Assembly: GCA_944354535.1 (NCBI GenBank)
Contig: CALVPY010000008.1
Span: 1-64,000, forward strand
Origin: an uncultured Clostridia bacterium
GTDB lineage: Bacteria; Bacillota; Clostridia; Christensenellales; Borkfalkiaceae
DNA: 64,000 bases
Direction of reading: 5' to 3'
Below are positions 43,731 through 52,354 of the stretch, piece after piece. Position 1 is the stretch's first letter; every line of letters starts with the position of its first letter. The notes beneath the pieces are model-generated. The model saw nothing but the letters and a program-made list of their open reading frames with translations, did not search any database and was not told the origin of the DNA. A program made the translations under genes and the position numbers.

Positions 43731-44034
43731 TTAAGATCCTCCCCGCGATCCTGCCGACGGCGGCGTCGGTGTTTTCGAGCAGCCTGCTCGTCTCCGCTTC
43801 CGCCTCCCCGCGGGCGGCGGCAACGGCGGCCTCGTATTCGGCGGACGCCTCCTCACGGGCGCGCTTTGCCTGTTCGTCGCGATAGGCTTTGAGCTCCTCT
43901 TCCGTCCGTTCGGAAAGGGCGCGCGCCTCGCGTTCGGCGTCGGCGACGAGCTCCTGCGCTCTTTTTTGCGCTTCGGCTTTGATGCGCGCGGCCTCTTCTT
44001 CCGCCGCCGCGATATCTTTGATGATCTCTTCCAT
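43720..44034 (-). CDS. V-type ATP synthase subunit H (stalk, NtpF-like)
   Basis: 104-residue, almost entirely coiled-coil protein (EEIIKDIAAAEEEAARIKAEAQKRAQELV) that pairs with subunit E in the peripheral stalk. The start is taken at ATG 44034 with GGAG upstream, giving the usual length; a frame reaching TTG at 44073 has no ribosome site. First gene of the operon, about 60 bases after the promoter. Confidence 0.85.
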   Translation of the reverse strand: MEEIIKDIAAAEEEAARIKAEAQKRAQELVADAEREARALSERTEEELKAYRDEQAKRAREEASAEYEAAVAAARGEAEAETSRLLENTDAAVGRIAGRILSDR

Positions 44035-44097
44035 AAGCTTCTCCGCCGCACCCTCGGGCGCAGCTTCGCCCAAAGGACATTTTTTCTTATCTTGTCT

Positions 44098-44127
44098 ATT
44101 ATATCACGGCTTTATGACATATGTCAA
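44098..44127 (-). promoter_or_regulatory. Promoter of the V-ATPase operon
   Basis: TTGACA (44122-44127), 18-base spacer, TATAAT (44098-44103) on the minus strand. A perfect 12-base palindrome TGACATATGTCA (44115-44126) overlaps the -35. Confidence 0.88.
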
Positions 44128-44225
44128 CAAATTGACGGAAATTGCCCTCTGCGGAAAAAGCGCGCGCCCGCGCTGAAAGGCGTTTGAGAAGGCAAAAGAG
44201 AGCCGAAAATACGCGCTGCGGCAAG

Positions 44226-44256
44226 AAAAAAGGCTCCCCAGAGGAAGGGAAGCCTT
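44226..44256 (-). terminator. Rho-independent terminator after the RlmD-type gene
   Basis: AAGGCTTCCC paired with GGGAGCCTT, then TTTTCTTG on the minus strand. Confidence 0.88.
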
Positions 44257-44266
44257 GCATTTTTCG

Positions 44267-45655
44267 TTATTTCCGCTGCAGCAGCACGAGAGATTCTGTC
44301 CACTTTGTCTGCGGGAACATATCGAAGGGCTGGACGGAGACGACCTCAAACGGCCCCTTAGCTTCGCCCTGCGTGCGCAGGAGTTCGCCGTTTTCCGACT
44401 CCGTCAAGGAGCCCGTGAGGATGCCGAGATCGCGCGCCAGCGTGGCGGGATTGCAGGAGATCATGACGAGCTTTTTCGCGCCGCTTGCACATAGTGCCTT
44501 CAGGGCGCTCCGCTCCACGCCCGCACGCGGCGGATCGAGCACGATGAGGGCGTCCTGTTCCCGTTCGAGGAGGGGCGGGAGCACGTCCTCCACCTTCCCG
44601 AGGAGATTGTGCATATTTTCAAGCCCGTTGCGCTCTTTCAGGCGGTCCGCCATCTCGTGCGCCTCTTCGACGACCTCGATGCCGTACGCCTGTTTGCACT
44701 TCTTTGCGAACATCGCCGTCATGAGCCCGCCGCCCGCATAGCAGTCGATGACCGTCTCCCTCTCCCCCGCGAAGGCGACGGCGCGCGAATACAGCTTGCC
44801 CCGCACGCCCTCGTTGACCTGCAGAAAGGTGTTGGCGCCCGCTTCGTAGGTGATGCCGCCCTCCGTGCGCTCGTAGACGCCGGGGCCTTTCAGAAGTTCG
44901 AACGTTTCGCCGAAGACGACGTTGGTATCCTGATCGTTGAAATTAAGATAAAAACTGTACGCGGGGAAGATGTCGTCCAAAAGGAACAAAAAGTAGTCGA
45001 TGCCCTTGAGCTCGCGCACGGCGGTGACGAGGGTGACGAGAAACTTCTTGCCCAGCTGCCGCACCACGATATGGCGGAGCTGCCCCGTATGCGTAACTTC
45101 GTCGTAGCCGTCGAGCCCGCACTTTTCCATGAATTTTTTGACCGCCGCGATGAGGGGCGCCGCCCAATCGGGATGGATGGGGCAGGCGTCGGTATCGACG
45201 ATGCGGTGGGAACGTTCGGCATAGAAGCCGACGACGTTTTTGCCGTTCACCGTGCCGATGGGCAGCTGCAGTTTGTTGCGGTAGCCGTACTCCGCCTCGC
45301 TGCGCTCACAGGAGGAGACTTCCGCCGTGACGCCGCCCAGCTTTTTCAGGGTATCGCGGACGAGCGCCGTCTTGAAGCGGAGCTGCATGCGGTACGCCAT
45401 GTGTTGGAGCTGACAGCCCCCGCAGCGCGCAAAGACGGGGCAGGCAGGGCGCACCCTGTCCTCTGCGGGCGTCAGAAGTTCTTCCACTTTGGCATACGCC
45501 GCATTCCCCTTGACTTTGAGTACCTTGACGCGCGCCCGCTCCCCCGTGAGAAAATAGGGGATAAAGAGCGTCGTGCCGTCGTGGCGGGCGATCCCCTCTC
45601 CGTTCGTCCCGATCGATTCGCAGGTGACGGTCAGGACGTCGTTTTTTTGCAGCAT
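44267..45655 (-). CDS. 23S rRNA (uracil-C5)-methyltransferase, RumA/RlmCD family
   Basis: SAM-dependent 5-methyluridine synthase; relatives modify U1939 (and U747 in Bacillus RlmCD) of 23S rRNA. 462 residues: an N-terminal TRAM domain (about 1-60), a 4Fe-4S cluster site with CPVFARCGGCQ near residue 75, a SAM-binding domain (VIDCYAGGGLMTAMFAKK) and the catalytic cysteine in MISCNPATLARD. The start at 45655 is preceded by GGGGGTAAG. Which uridine is modified cannot be told from sequence. Confidence 0.93.
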   Translation of the reverse strand: MLQKNDVLTVTCESIGTNGEGIARHDGTTLFIPYFLTGERARVKVLKVKGNAAYAKVEELLTPAEDRVRPACPVFARCGGCQLQHMAYRMQLRFKTALVRDTLKKLGGVTAEVSSCERSEAEYGYRNKLQLPIGTVNGKNVVGFYAERSHRIVDTDACPIHPDWAAPLIAAVKKFMEKCGLDGYDEVTHTGQLRHIVVRQLGKKFLVTLVTAVRELKGIDYFLFLLDDIFPAYSFYLNFNDQDTNVVFGETFELLKGPGVYERTEGGITYEAGANTFLQVNEGVRGKLYSRAVAFAGERETVIDCYAGGGLMTAMFAKKCKQAYGIEVVEEAHEMADRLKERNGLENMHNLLGKVEDVLPPLLEREQDALIVLDPPRAGVERSALKALCASGAKKLVMISCNPATLARDLGILTGSLTESENGELLRTQGEAKGPFEVVSVQPFDMFPQTKWTESLVLLQRK

Positions 45656-45686
45656 GCTCTTACCCCCTTTTGTTATAATTTTAAGA

Positions 45687-45703
45687 GAACGCAAAACGCG
45701 TTC
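45687..45703 (-). terminator. Small hairpin between the membrane protein and RlmD-type genes
   Basis: GAACGC, loop GTTTT, GCGTTC on the minus strand, four bases after the upstream stop; the tail TCTTAAAATT is a weak T tract, so partial termination is possible. Confidence 0.4.
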
Positions 45704-45706
45704 GGA

Positions 45707-46237
45707 CTATTTGCGGATACGGTACACGATCGCATCCACCGACTTCTGGCAGGCGAACATGAGAAAATCGTAGACGAAGAAGAACAGCGTTCCCCCGAGG
45801 AACAGGATGTAGAAAAAGTAAGTTTCGATGTATTCGGGGAACGGCATGCCCGCCATGCGCGTGAGGACGATCCACGAGAGCCACATCGCAAAATCGAACC
45901 AGACGGCCTTGACGAGCTCGCAGAGGATAAAGATCGGCTTTTTCTTCACAAAGCGCATCTGCAGGCGGTTGACGATGGGATGCAGCCCGAAGAAGACGAA
46001 GTACGGCACGACCTTCCACAAACTCAGCGGGAGCGCCAAAAGCCCCGCTGCGAGGAAACAGAGGGCGCTCCCCCACCAGAAGTCCTTGGAAAGGGGCACC
46101 ATCATCGCAAACGCCGCCACGAGATACCCCGTCGCGAGCAGGAAGGGGCTCACCGAGCCGAGCATCAGAAACCCTGCCGCCGCCGCGCAGGCGATGGCGG
46201 AGAGGGCGATCTCAAACGCTTTGTGCGGTTTTTTCAA
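45707..46237 (-). CDS. Conserved hydrophobic membrane protein of unknown function
   Basis: 176 residues with five or six predicted helices (for example LVAAFAMMVPLS, WGSALCFLAAGLLALPLSLW, FFYILFLGGTLFFFVYDFLMF). A central PYFVFFGLHPIVNRLQMRFVKKK loop is well ordered and basic. I do not recognise the family. It starts nine bases after the J-domain gene stop and is therefore in one unit with the DUF5685 and J-domain genes. Confidence 0.75.
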   Translation of the reverse strand: MKKPHKAFEIALSAIACAAAAGFLMLGSVSPFLLATGYLVAAFAMMVPLSKDFWWGSALCFLAAGLLALPLSLWKVVPYFVFFGLHPIVNRLQMRFVKKKPIFILCELVKAVWFDFAMWLSWIVLTRMAGMPFPEYIETYFFYILFLGGTLFFFVYDFLMFACQKSVDAIVYRIRK

Positions 46238-46246
46238 TTTCTCACC

Positions 46247-46855
46247 TCAACGGCAGCCGCAGCAGAGGTTGAACAGGCAGTTGACGCAAAGATAGGTGTA
46301 GCAGCAGCTCGCACAATTTGCGCACCAATTCCCGCCCATCTGATCTTCTGCGGGCGCGGGATCGGGGTCGGTATGCACGGCGCCGCCCGTCTGCTGCTTG
46401 TATTCGGTGCGCGCCTTGAGTTTTTCGTACGCATCGCGGTACTTGGCGTTCGCCCCGTCCATCTGGATGGCGATCTCAAGCTGCTTCTTGCTCTCGTTCA
46501 TCCAATTCTTCTTATAGAAGACGACGGATTGGAGATAGTGCCATTCGGCGCCCCGCTCGTTGAAATTGTCGAGCGCGGCCTGCGCGGCGGAAAGATCGCC
46601 CTTCTTGATGAGTTCGGCGACCTCTTCGTACCCGCTCTTTCCTTCGGTGTTGCGCGCCTTTTCGCGGCGTGCGCGCATGATCTCTTCATACGCGACGTCC
46701 AGCCTTTGAAGCATGCGCGCGGCGTTGTTGCCCGCCTCGCCGTCCAGCCAGCGCTCCTCGTTGTACTTCTTTTTGAGAGCGCGGTAGCTCTCCTTGATCT
46801 CTTCGTCGGTGGCGTCCTCGCTCACGCCAAGCAATTCGTAATACTCGTGTTCCAT
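46247..46855 (-). CDS. Degenerate J-domain protein with cysteine-rich tail
   Basis: 202 residues. Residues 1-62 follow the J-domain pattern (YYELLGVSEDATDEEIKESYRALKKKY), but the HPD tripeptide that activates DnaK is replaced by Asn-Glu-Glu. A middle TPR-like helical part (about residues 75-155) is followed by a tail with ten cysteines in about 30 residues (CANCASCC, CVNCLFNLCCGC), which could bind metal or be acylated. It lies between DUF5685 and the membrane protein. Without HPD it is unlikely to act as an ordinary DnaK co-chaperone; this is inference. Confidence 0.82.
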   Translation of the reverse strand: MEHEYYELLGVSEDATDEEIKESYRALKKKYNEERWLDGEAGNNAARMLQRLDVAYEEIMRARREKARNTEGKSGYEEVAELIKKGDLSAAQAALDNFNERGAEWHYLQSVVFYKKNWMNESKKQLEIAIQMDGANAKYRDAYEKLKARTEYKQQTGGAVHTDPDPAPAEDQMGGNWCANCASCCYTYLCVNCLFNLCCGCR

Positions 46856-46880
46856 ATCCGTTCCTTGTTTTTTAAGAAAT

Positions 46881-47750
46881 TTATTTGAGATCGACCTGCA
46901 TCTTGACGGGCTTTTCGCCGCGCATCACCCGCTCCGTTTCGATGGGGATGCCGCGAAGGAGCACGTTATCGGTAAGGTCGCGGTTGAAATAAAATTTGAT
47001 GTTCGCAAGGTCTTCCCTGAGCCCGTAAAAGAGGGTGTCGAAGAGAAATGCGATGTCTTCGCCGTGCTCTTTCAGAAGCTTTTCCTTGCTCTCCGACCCG
47101 TAAGAGAGAGCGAAGGGATTGTAGCGGCGCTTCTTTCTGTCCTTATCGTAGTCGTCGAGGGCGTCGATGAGATAGATCCACTTGCCGAGGGCATAGAAGA
47201 GCCCGTCGGTATGGGCGGTCGCCTTGTCCTTCAGAAAATGGCGGGAAAGGCGCCGCATGAGCTCTGCCGTAGGATCGGCGGCGCGGTCGAGCGAATCGCA
47301 CTTCCCCTTTTCCGCCGCCTGCTGCGCCTTCATGTACTCTTTGACGAGGGAGACGAGCCCGGGGTACCCCTTCTTCGCCCGCTTGAAGCCGCGCTTGAAC
47401 CACAGGCGCTTGCCTCGGCCCTTGTCGCCGTCCTCGATGTCGTCGGTGAGCTTATAGTAAAGGAGCACGGTGTTGAGCGCGCCCAGCTCGTCCGTCAGTT
47501 CGTCCGTAACGGCGATGGGCTGCTTTTTGATGGTGTGTTCGAAACAGTTCTGCTTTTCGATCTTCACGTCGATGCCCGCGATGTTATGAAGGAGCACCGA
47601 AAAGAAGGTCATGTCATAAGTGAGCCCGATGCGCGCCATCTGCCCGCACGAATGGGCGATCCCCTTGCACAGACCGCAGTACATCGCCCTGTAAAGTTCG
47701 AAGTCCTTGATATACAGGTTGGGCAGATCGTAGCGGACGTATCCGAACAT
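46881..47750 (-). CDS. DUF5685 family protein
   Basis: 289 residues. MFGYVRYDLPNLYIKDFELY and YCGLCKGI...C are the family opening, with conserved cysteines at 25, 28 and 35. Two Asp-rich motifs stand out: LTDDIEDGDKG (103-107) and LIDALDDYDKDRKKRRYNPF (about 194-212). Their order and spacing recall the two Asp motifs of squalene/phytoene synthases, which bind Mg-diphosphate. No function is established. It starts one base before the trpS stop region and is followed by the J-domain and membrane genes. Confidence 0.85.
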   Translation of the reverse strand: MFGYVRYDLPNLYIKDFELYRAMYCGLCKGIAHSCGQMARIGLTYDMTFFSVLLHNIAGIDVKIEKQNCFEHTIKKQPIAVTDELTDELGALNTVLLYYKLTDDIEDGDKGRGKRLWFKRGFKRAKKGYPGLVSLVKEYMKAQQAAEKGKCDSLDRAADPTAELMRRLSRHFLKDKATAHTDGLFYALGKWIYLIDALDDYDKDRKKRRYNPFALSYGSESKEKLLKEHGEDIAFLFDTLFYGLREDLANIKFYFNRDLTDNVLLRGIPIETERVMRGEKPVKMQVDLK

Positions 47751-47751
47751 G

Positions 47752-48765
47752 TTATTCTCCCTGATAGAAGCCGACTTTGCGGTAAACTTTGTTCAAGGTA
47801 CGGCGGGCGGTCCTGAAGGCGCGCTCCGCGCCCTCCTTCAGAACGCCGTTCAAATACGCTTTATCGGCGAGCAGGCGCTTTTGTTCCGCCTGCACGGGTG
47901 CGATGGCGTCTGCAACTGTCTCGCCCACGGCGAGCTTGAAGTCGCCGTAGCCCTTCCCTTCGAACTCCTTCTGCGCCTCCTCGAGCGTGCAGCCGCGGAA
48001 GGCGCAGTAGATGGTGAGAAGGTTGGTGACCCCCGGCTTTTCTTCGGAGGCGATGATGCGGTTGTCGCTGTCGGTGACGGCGCGCTTGAACTTGCGGATG
48101 ACGGTATCCTTGTCGTCCGAAAGATAGACGCTCGCGTTGACGTTTTCATCCGACTTGCTCATCTTCTTCGCGGGTTCCTGCAAAGACATGATCTTTGCGC
48201 CCTGCTTGACGATGAGCGCCTGCGGCACGCGGAACGTTTCGCCGTAGCGGTTGTTGAAGCGGATGGCGATGTCGCGTGCGATCTCGACGTGCTGCGTCTG
48301 ATCGGCGCCGACGGGCACATAGTCGGCAAGATACAAAAGAATATCCGCCGCCATGAGCACGGGATAGTCCATGAGACCCATGTTGATATTATCGGCGTGC
48401 TTGGCGCTCTTATCCTTGAACTGCGTCATGCGCTGCATCTCGCCCACATAGGTGACGGTGTTGAGCGTCCAGCAAAGCTCCGCGTGCTGGGGGACCATCG
48501 ACTGCACATAGAGCGCGCATTTTTCGGGGTCAAGCCCGCAGGCGATGTAGAGCGCCGCAAGCTCCAGCGTGTGGCGGCGAAGAAGCGCGGGATCCTGCTT
48601 CACCGTGATGGCGTGCATGTTGGCGATCGCGAAATAGCAGGTGTAATCGTCCTGCATGTCGATCCAGTTGCGGATGGAGCCCACATAGTTGCCGATGGTC
48701 AGATTCCCGCTCGGCTGCACCGCCGAGTAGACGACTTTTTTCTCCTGCATGGCAGTTTCTTGCAT
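47752..48765 (-). CDS. trpS: Tryptophanyl-tRNA synthetase
   Basis: Class I synthetase charging tRNA-Trp. 337 residues with the HIGH-type motif as GNLTIGNYVG near residue 20 and KMSKSDEN (the KMSKS loop) near residue 195. MGLMDYPVLMAADILLY is typical. The start at 48765 (MQETAMQEKK) has GGAG upstream; longer frames run through the promoter. The leader is only about 36 bases, too short for a T-box. It heads the unit with DUF5685. Confidence 0.96.
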   Translation of the reverse strand: MQETAMQEKKVVYSAVQPSGNLTIGNYVGSIRNWIDMQDDYTCYFAIANMHAITVKQDPALLRRHTLELAALYIACGLDPEKCALYVQSMVPQHAELCWTLNTVTYVGEMQRMTQFKDKSAKHADNINMGLMDYPVLMAADILLYLADYVPVGADQTQHVEIARDIAIRFNNRYGETFRVPQALIVKQGAKIMSLQEPAKKMSKSDENVNASVYLSDDKDTVIRKFKRAVTDSDNRIIASEEKPGVTNLLTIYCAFRGCTLEEAQKEFEGKGYGDFKLAVGETVADAIAPVQAEQKRLLADKAYLNGVLKEGAERAFRTARRTLNKVYRKVGFYQGE

Positions 48766-48808
48766 ATTCTCTCCAAATTTACAAAGATATAACGTGTTTA
48801 CCATATCG

Positions 48809-48837
48809 ATTATACCACGTTCGGCGCAAAAAATCAA
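48809..48837 (-). promoter_or_regulatory. Sigma-70-type promoter of trpS
   Basis: TTGATT (48832-48837), 17-base spacer, TATAAT (48809-48814) on the minus strand. Confidence 0.9.
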
Positions 48838-48919
48838 CGGGGTAATGTCATGCTTTGATGAAATTTCCCCGCCCTTCCTTCACAAAATGTACTTATCTTG
48901 GCAAAAAACAGGCGGAAAC

Positions 48920-48945
48920 GGGCGCCCTCCCGAAGGAGAACGCCC
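48920..48945 (-). terminator. Possible terminator after the surface lipoprotein gene
   Basis: GGGCG..CTCC, loop TTCG, GGAG..CGCCC on the minus strand with two mismatches. The T run is delayed (TTTTTT about 25 bases on). Confidence 0.5.
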
Positions 48946-48960
48946 GCCCGCGCCCGTTCT

Positions 48961-51900
48961 TTACAGCGTGCGGAAGCTGCTTTCGACCGCCCCGACCGCA
49001 AAGCCGCCCCTGCCGTCGAGCGCGGCGAAGATGCGCTCCCCGCCCGCATCGAGCTCCAAATACCGCCCGCTCGCATAGACGACTTCGCAGGAAAGAACGC
49101 CCGCCGGGGTCGCATAGCTCCCCCTGCCGAACTCGTCGAGCGTGAGGGTGCCGTCCGCCGTCTCGGCCGTGCCTTGAAGCCCTTCCCGGTATCCGTACCA
49201 GCGGCCGTCCTCCAACAGGATGCGCCGCACGGAAGCGCCCGAACCGAGAAGATACTCTCCGTTCCCCGCCGCCGTGAAGGGAAGGGGCGCGCCGCCTTCC
49301 AAAAACGCCGAATTTGCGCCCGCAAAGAGCACGCCCTCCGCGCCCTCATAGCGCGTGAACGCCTCCGCAGAGAGCAGGCTCCCGCCCGAAAGGGTGAGAA
49401 GATACACCTTATCCCCCGCCGCAAGGCGGAGCGTATCCCCCGCGCCTTCGATCTCGCCGCAGATGCTCTCGGCGCCATAAGTCAGCGTGCCGCTGCCGTA
49501 GCCGTCGAGGACGAGCGAGATGCCGTCCCCGAAGAAGCTGCCCTGAGAAGCGCTTTCAAAGAGCACGCATTCCGCCCCCTCTTCCCCCGCGCGCAGACGG
49601 AAACGGAAGTAATCGAGCGGAAAGTCCTCTTCAAGCCCCAGCGCAAACGTGCCGCGAAGCGTTACGGCGTCGTAGGTATAGCTGCCAGAGGCGAGGACGG
49701 CGCCCGCCCCGTCGCAAAGCTGAGCCCCGCCGCTGCCGTCGAGGCGGAGGAAAGCGGCTTTATCCGTGCCGACGAGCGCATATCTGCCCGCCTCCGCCGC
49801 CTCGGTCTCGGTCACGGCGCCCGTTCCGCCGAGCACGAAGAAGCGCGCTTTAGAGAGCGTCGCAAATTCCGGGGAATACACCTCGAACACGTCGCCGAAG
49901 CGGATGACCTCCACTTCAAAGCTGCCTTCCGTCACCGAAAGGTAGGTGCCGCCGCCGTAGCCGTCCAGAGAGAGCCCGCCGCCCAGCGTTTCAAAGATGC
50001 CGAAGAGCCGCTCGTCAAAGACGGTGTAGGCATCCCCCTCGGTGCGGAAGCGGAAAACTTCCTCCCCTTCGAAGGTATAGTCGCCCGAGGAAAGGCGGGT
50101 GCAGACGCCCGTGACGGTGCGCCCGTCCGAGGTGAGCTGTGCGCTGCCCGCGCCGTCTAAAAAGAGGGAGCCCTTTTCGCCCTCGAAGTAGCCCGCGCCC
50201 TCGCCTGCGAGCGAGAAGGAGCTGCCGTCGAGCACGAAGCGGAAGGTCTCGTCCGCAAACAGCGTAACGAGGCTGCCCGTTGCCGAAAAGCTTCCCTGCA
50301 CGCTGCCGCCCGCAGACGTGTAGACGGCGGAAATGCCGTAGCCGTCGAGGACGAGCGTACCGAGCGCCGAGGAGAACGTGCCCGCAAATTCGGAGCGGAA
50401 GACGAGGCAGACGGGCTCGCTTTCAAACACGATGCCGCCCACGCTCTGTTCGCGGATGCCGAGCAGGACTTGAAGTTCGCTCCCGTCCTGGAGCGAGACG
50501 AGCCATTCGTTCTCGCCGCCCGCGCCGCGGTAGCGCACCCCCTCGCGCCCGCCGCCCGAAAGCTCCGCCTTCCCGAAGCCGTCCAGCGTCAGCGTCTCCC
50601 CCGTGAAGGCATCCTCGGCGCAGTCGTAGAGGCGGTACGCCCCGCCTTCCTCCCCTTCGGGCAGAAAGACGCCCTTTTCACGGTCGAGCCCGAAGGCAAA
50701 GCGCGTCGTCCCCGCATAAAATTCGTAGTGACCGACATATTCCCCCGCCCCGTCGTCAAAGAGATAGACGTAGCTGCCCGACTCTTCGCCGCTGCCGCGG
50801 GAGAAGACCGCCCTTCCCGCCGAAAAGTCGAGCGTGAGCACGCCCAAAGCGGTATTCACGGAATTGGCGGCAAGATCGTACCCCGTATAGGTACCCGAGT
50901 CATCGAGAAGATAGTGCCCGTGTTCGATCCTCCCCCGCTCGCCGCCTAAGGAAAGAGCGTTCTTTGCGGCGTCATAGCTGCCTTCGATGCGGGAAGGCGC
51001 CTTCACGAACGCAAGACAGCTGCCGTTCTCCTCCGCATTCTGAGAGATGAACAGCGTACCGCCCTCGCGGCGGGCATCCGCATAGGGCTTTGCCCAGACG
51101 GCGTACAACGTCGCGTCCTCTTCGCCGAGAGCATATTCCTCGCCCTCTTCGTAAAATTCGGGCGAAGTAGGGTGTTCCGCCCAGCCGAGGAAGGTATAGC
51201 CCTCTGCCTCAAACGTGCATCCGGGGAGCGCTTCGATGCCCTGATAGCGGGAAGCAAGCTCCTGCATCGCGCCGCCCGCCGTGCTGCCCGCGGGGGCGTT
51301 TGCCTCGAAACGGAGGGAGAGCTGCTCCCTCGAATATGTAAAGATATAGCTGTTTTCCCCCGCCTTGAGGGTGAGCGGCCCCGAGGAGGAGAGCGCCTTC
51401 TCGAACGTGAAGTGCGCATAGGCAGGCGCTTCGGGCTGCACGGCGCTCCCCTCCCAGCCGAAGAAGCGCTCGCTTGAAACATCGTAGCCGTCGCCGCGGG
51501 CGTTTTCTTTGCGCACTTCCACCGAATACTGAGCCTTGTAGCGCGCCGTCACCGTAACGCCCTCTTCCGGCACGAGATCGTCCTCCGTCAGTTCTCTGCC
51601 GCCGAGCGTCCACGCGCCGAAAAAAAGCCCTTCCTTCTCTGCCGAGACGCCCTCGAGCGCTTCCAAAAGCGGCGTTCCCGCCTCTGCATACACGAGCGCG
51701 GGCGCGCTGCCCCCCGCCCCGTCCAGCGTGACGGCCGGGCATTTTTCATACTTCGCGTAATATGTAATGCTCGAGGTGGGCGTAACGGCATCGTCTTTCA
51801 GCCGCTCCCCCTCGCAGGCGCGGTCTGAATACCAGCCGAGGAATATCCACCCCTCCTTTTCGGGCGGATCGGGCAGTTCGATCTCCTCCCCCGCCGCGGC

Positions 51901-52056
51901 AGTCACCGTCCCGATGGCCGTGCCGTCCGCCGTTTCAAAGCGCACGGTCACGCGGTTCGTACAGGCGGCAGCCGCAAAGAGCGTGATGAAGAGCACCAGC
52001 GCCGCCGCAAACAGAGAGGCCGTGACAGCCTCGAACATCTTTCGCAAAACTCGCAT
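48961..52056 (-). CDS. Large repeat-containing surface lipoprotein
   Basis: 1031 residues. The N-terminal helix ends FAAAAC (Cys32), a loose lipobox. Two InlB-type beta-repeats follow (GWIFLGWYSDRACEG near residue 70 and YTFLGWAEHPTS near residue 290). From about residue 360 to the end there are at least eight degenerate units of 60-75 residues built around L-x-LDGYG-x-(G/A)-x-Y (for example LVLDGYGISAVY, LSLDGYGGGTYL, LVLDGYGSGTLTY), likely stacked beta modules. There is no sortase motif. AAGGAGGTG precedes the ATG at 52056. The function is unknown; binding of polymers or host surfaces is only a guess. Confidence 0.85.
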   Translation of the reverse strand: MRVLRKMFEAVTASLFAAALVLFITLFAAAACTNRVTVRFETADGTAIGTVTAAAGEEIELPDPPEKEGWIFLGWYSDRACEGERLKDDAVTPTSSITYYAKYEKCPAVTLDGAGGSAPALVYAEAGTPLLEALEGVSAEKEGLFFGAWTLGGRELTEDDLVPEEGVTVTARYKAQYSVEVRKENARGDGYDVSSERFFGWEGSAVQPEAPAYAHFTFEKALSSSGPLTLKAGENSYIFTYSREQLSLRFEANAPAGSTAGGAMQELASRYQGIEALPGCTFEAEGYTFLGWAEHPTSPEFYEEGEEYALGEEDATLYAVWAKPYADARREGGTLFISQNAEENGSCLAFVKAPSRIEGSYDAAKNALSLGGERGRIEHGHYLLDDSGTYTGYDLAANSVNTALGVLTLDFSAGRAVFSRGSGEESGSYVYLFDDGAGEYVGHYEFYAGTTRFAFGLDREKGVFLPEGEEGGAYRLYDCAEDAFTGETLTLDGFGKAELSGGGREGVRYRGAGGENEWLVSLQDGSELQVLLGIREQSVGGIVFESEPVCLVFRSEFAGTFSSALGTLVLDGYGISAVYTSAGGSVQGSFSATGSLVTLFADETFRFVLDGSSFSLAGEGAGYFEGEKGSLFLDGAGSAQLTSDGRTVTGVCTRLSSGDYTFEGEEVFRFRTEGDAYTVFDERLFGIFETLGGGLSLDGYGGGTYLSVTEGSFEVEVIRFGDVFEVYSPEFATLSKARFFVLGGTGAVTETEAAEAGRYALVGTDKAAFLRLDGSGGAQLCDGAGAVLASGSYTYDAVTLRGTFALGLEEDFPLDYFRFRLRAGEEGAECVLFESASQGSFFGDGISLVLDGYGSGTLTYGAESICGEIEGAGDTLRLAAGDKVYLLTLSGGSLLSAEAFTRYEGAEGVLFAGANSAFLEGGAPLPFTAAGNGEYLLGSGASVRRILLEDGRWYGYREGLQGTAETADGTLTLDEFGRGSYATPAGVLSCEVVYASGRYLELDAGGERIFAALDGRGGFAVGAVESSFRTL

Positions 52057-52354
52057 ACAACACCTCCTTCCATGAAAATGGTAGCCTGTATTCTACCATG
52101 CACATTTTGCGATTCAGAAGGGGTACTGCCGAAAAAGCGCTCTTCTTGCAGCGCCGCCCGCCGCCTTCCCTTCTGTGCGGGGAAGGCGGCGGGCGGCAAA
52201 ACGGGGCCGATTTTCGGCAAAAACCGCGCTCTTTCGCGCAAAAATGCGGCATGAACACTTTCCCGTCAATTTTTTCCCGCCGATTTTCTCAAACCTCTTG
52301 CAAAATCATGCAAAATGAACTATAATAGGGAAAAACCGTTTGGGAGGATTTTTT
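52057..52354. other. Divergent regulatory region between the lipoprotein gene and fba
   Basis: About 300 bases with no gene. It holds a 16-base GC stem hairpin (about 52155-52197, arms CGCCCGCCGCCTTCCC and its complement) without T runs, a TAGAAT element reading toward the lipoprotein gene, and the fba promoter. Confidence 0.6.
52298..52326 (+). promoter_or_regulatory. Sigma-70-type promoter of fba
   Basis: TTGCAA (52298-52303), 17-base spacer, TATAAT (52321-52326), about 28 bases before the start codon. Confidence 0.88.

Noticed and set aside
48766..48837. T-box riboswitch before trpS
   Set aside because: The promoter lies about 36 bases from the start codon, leaving no room for a T-box.
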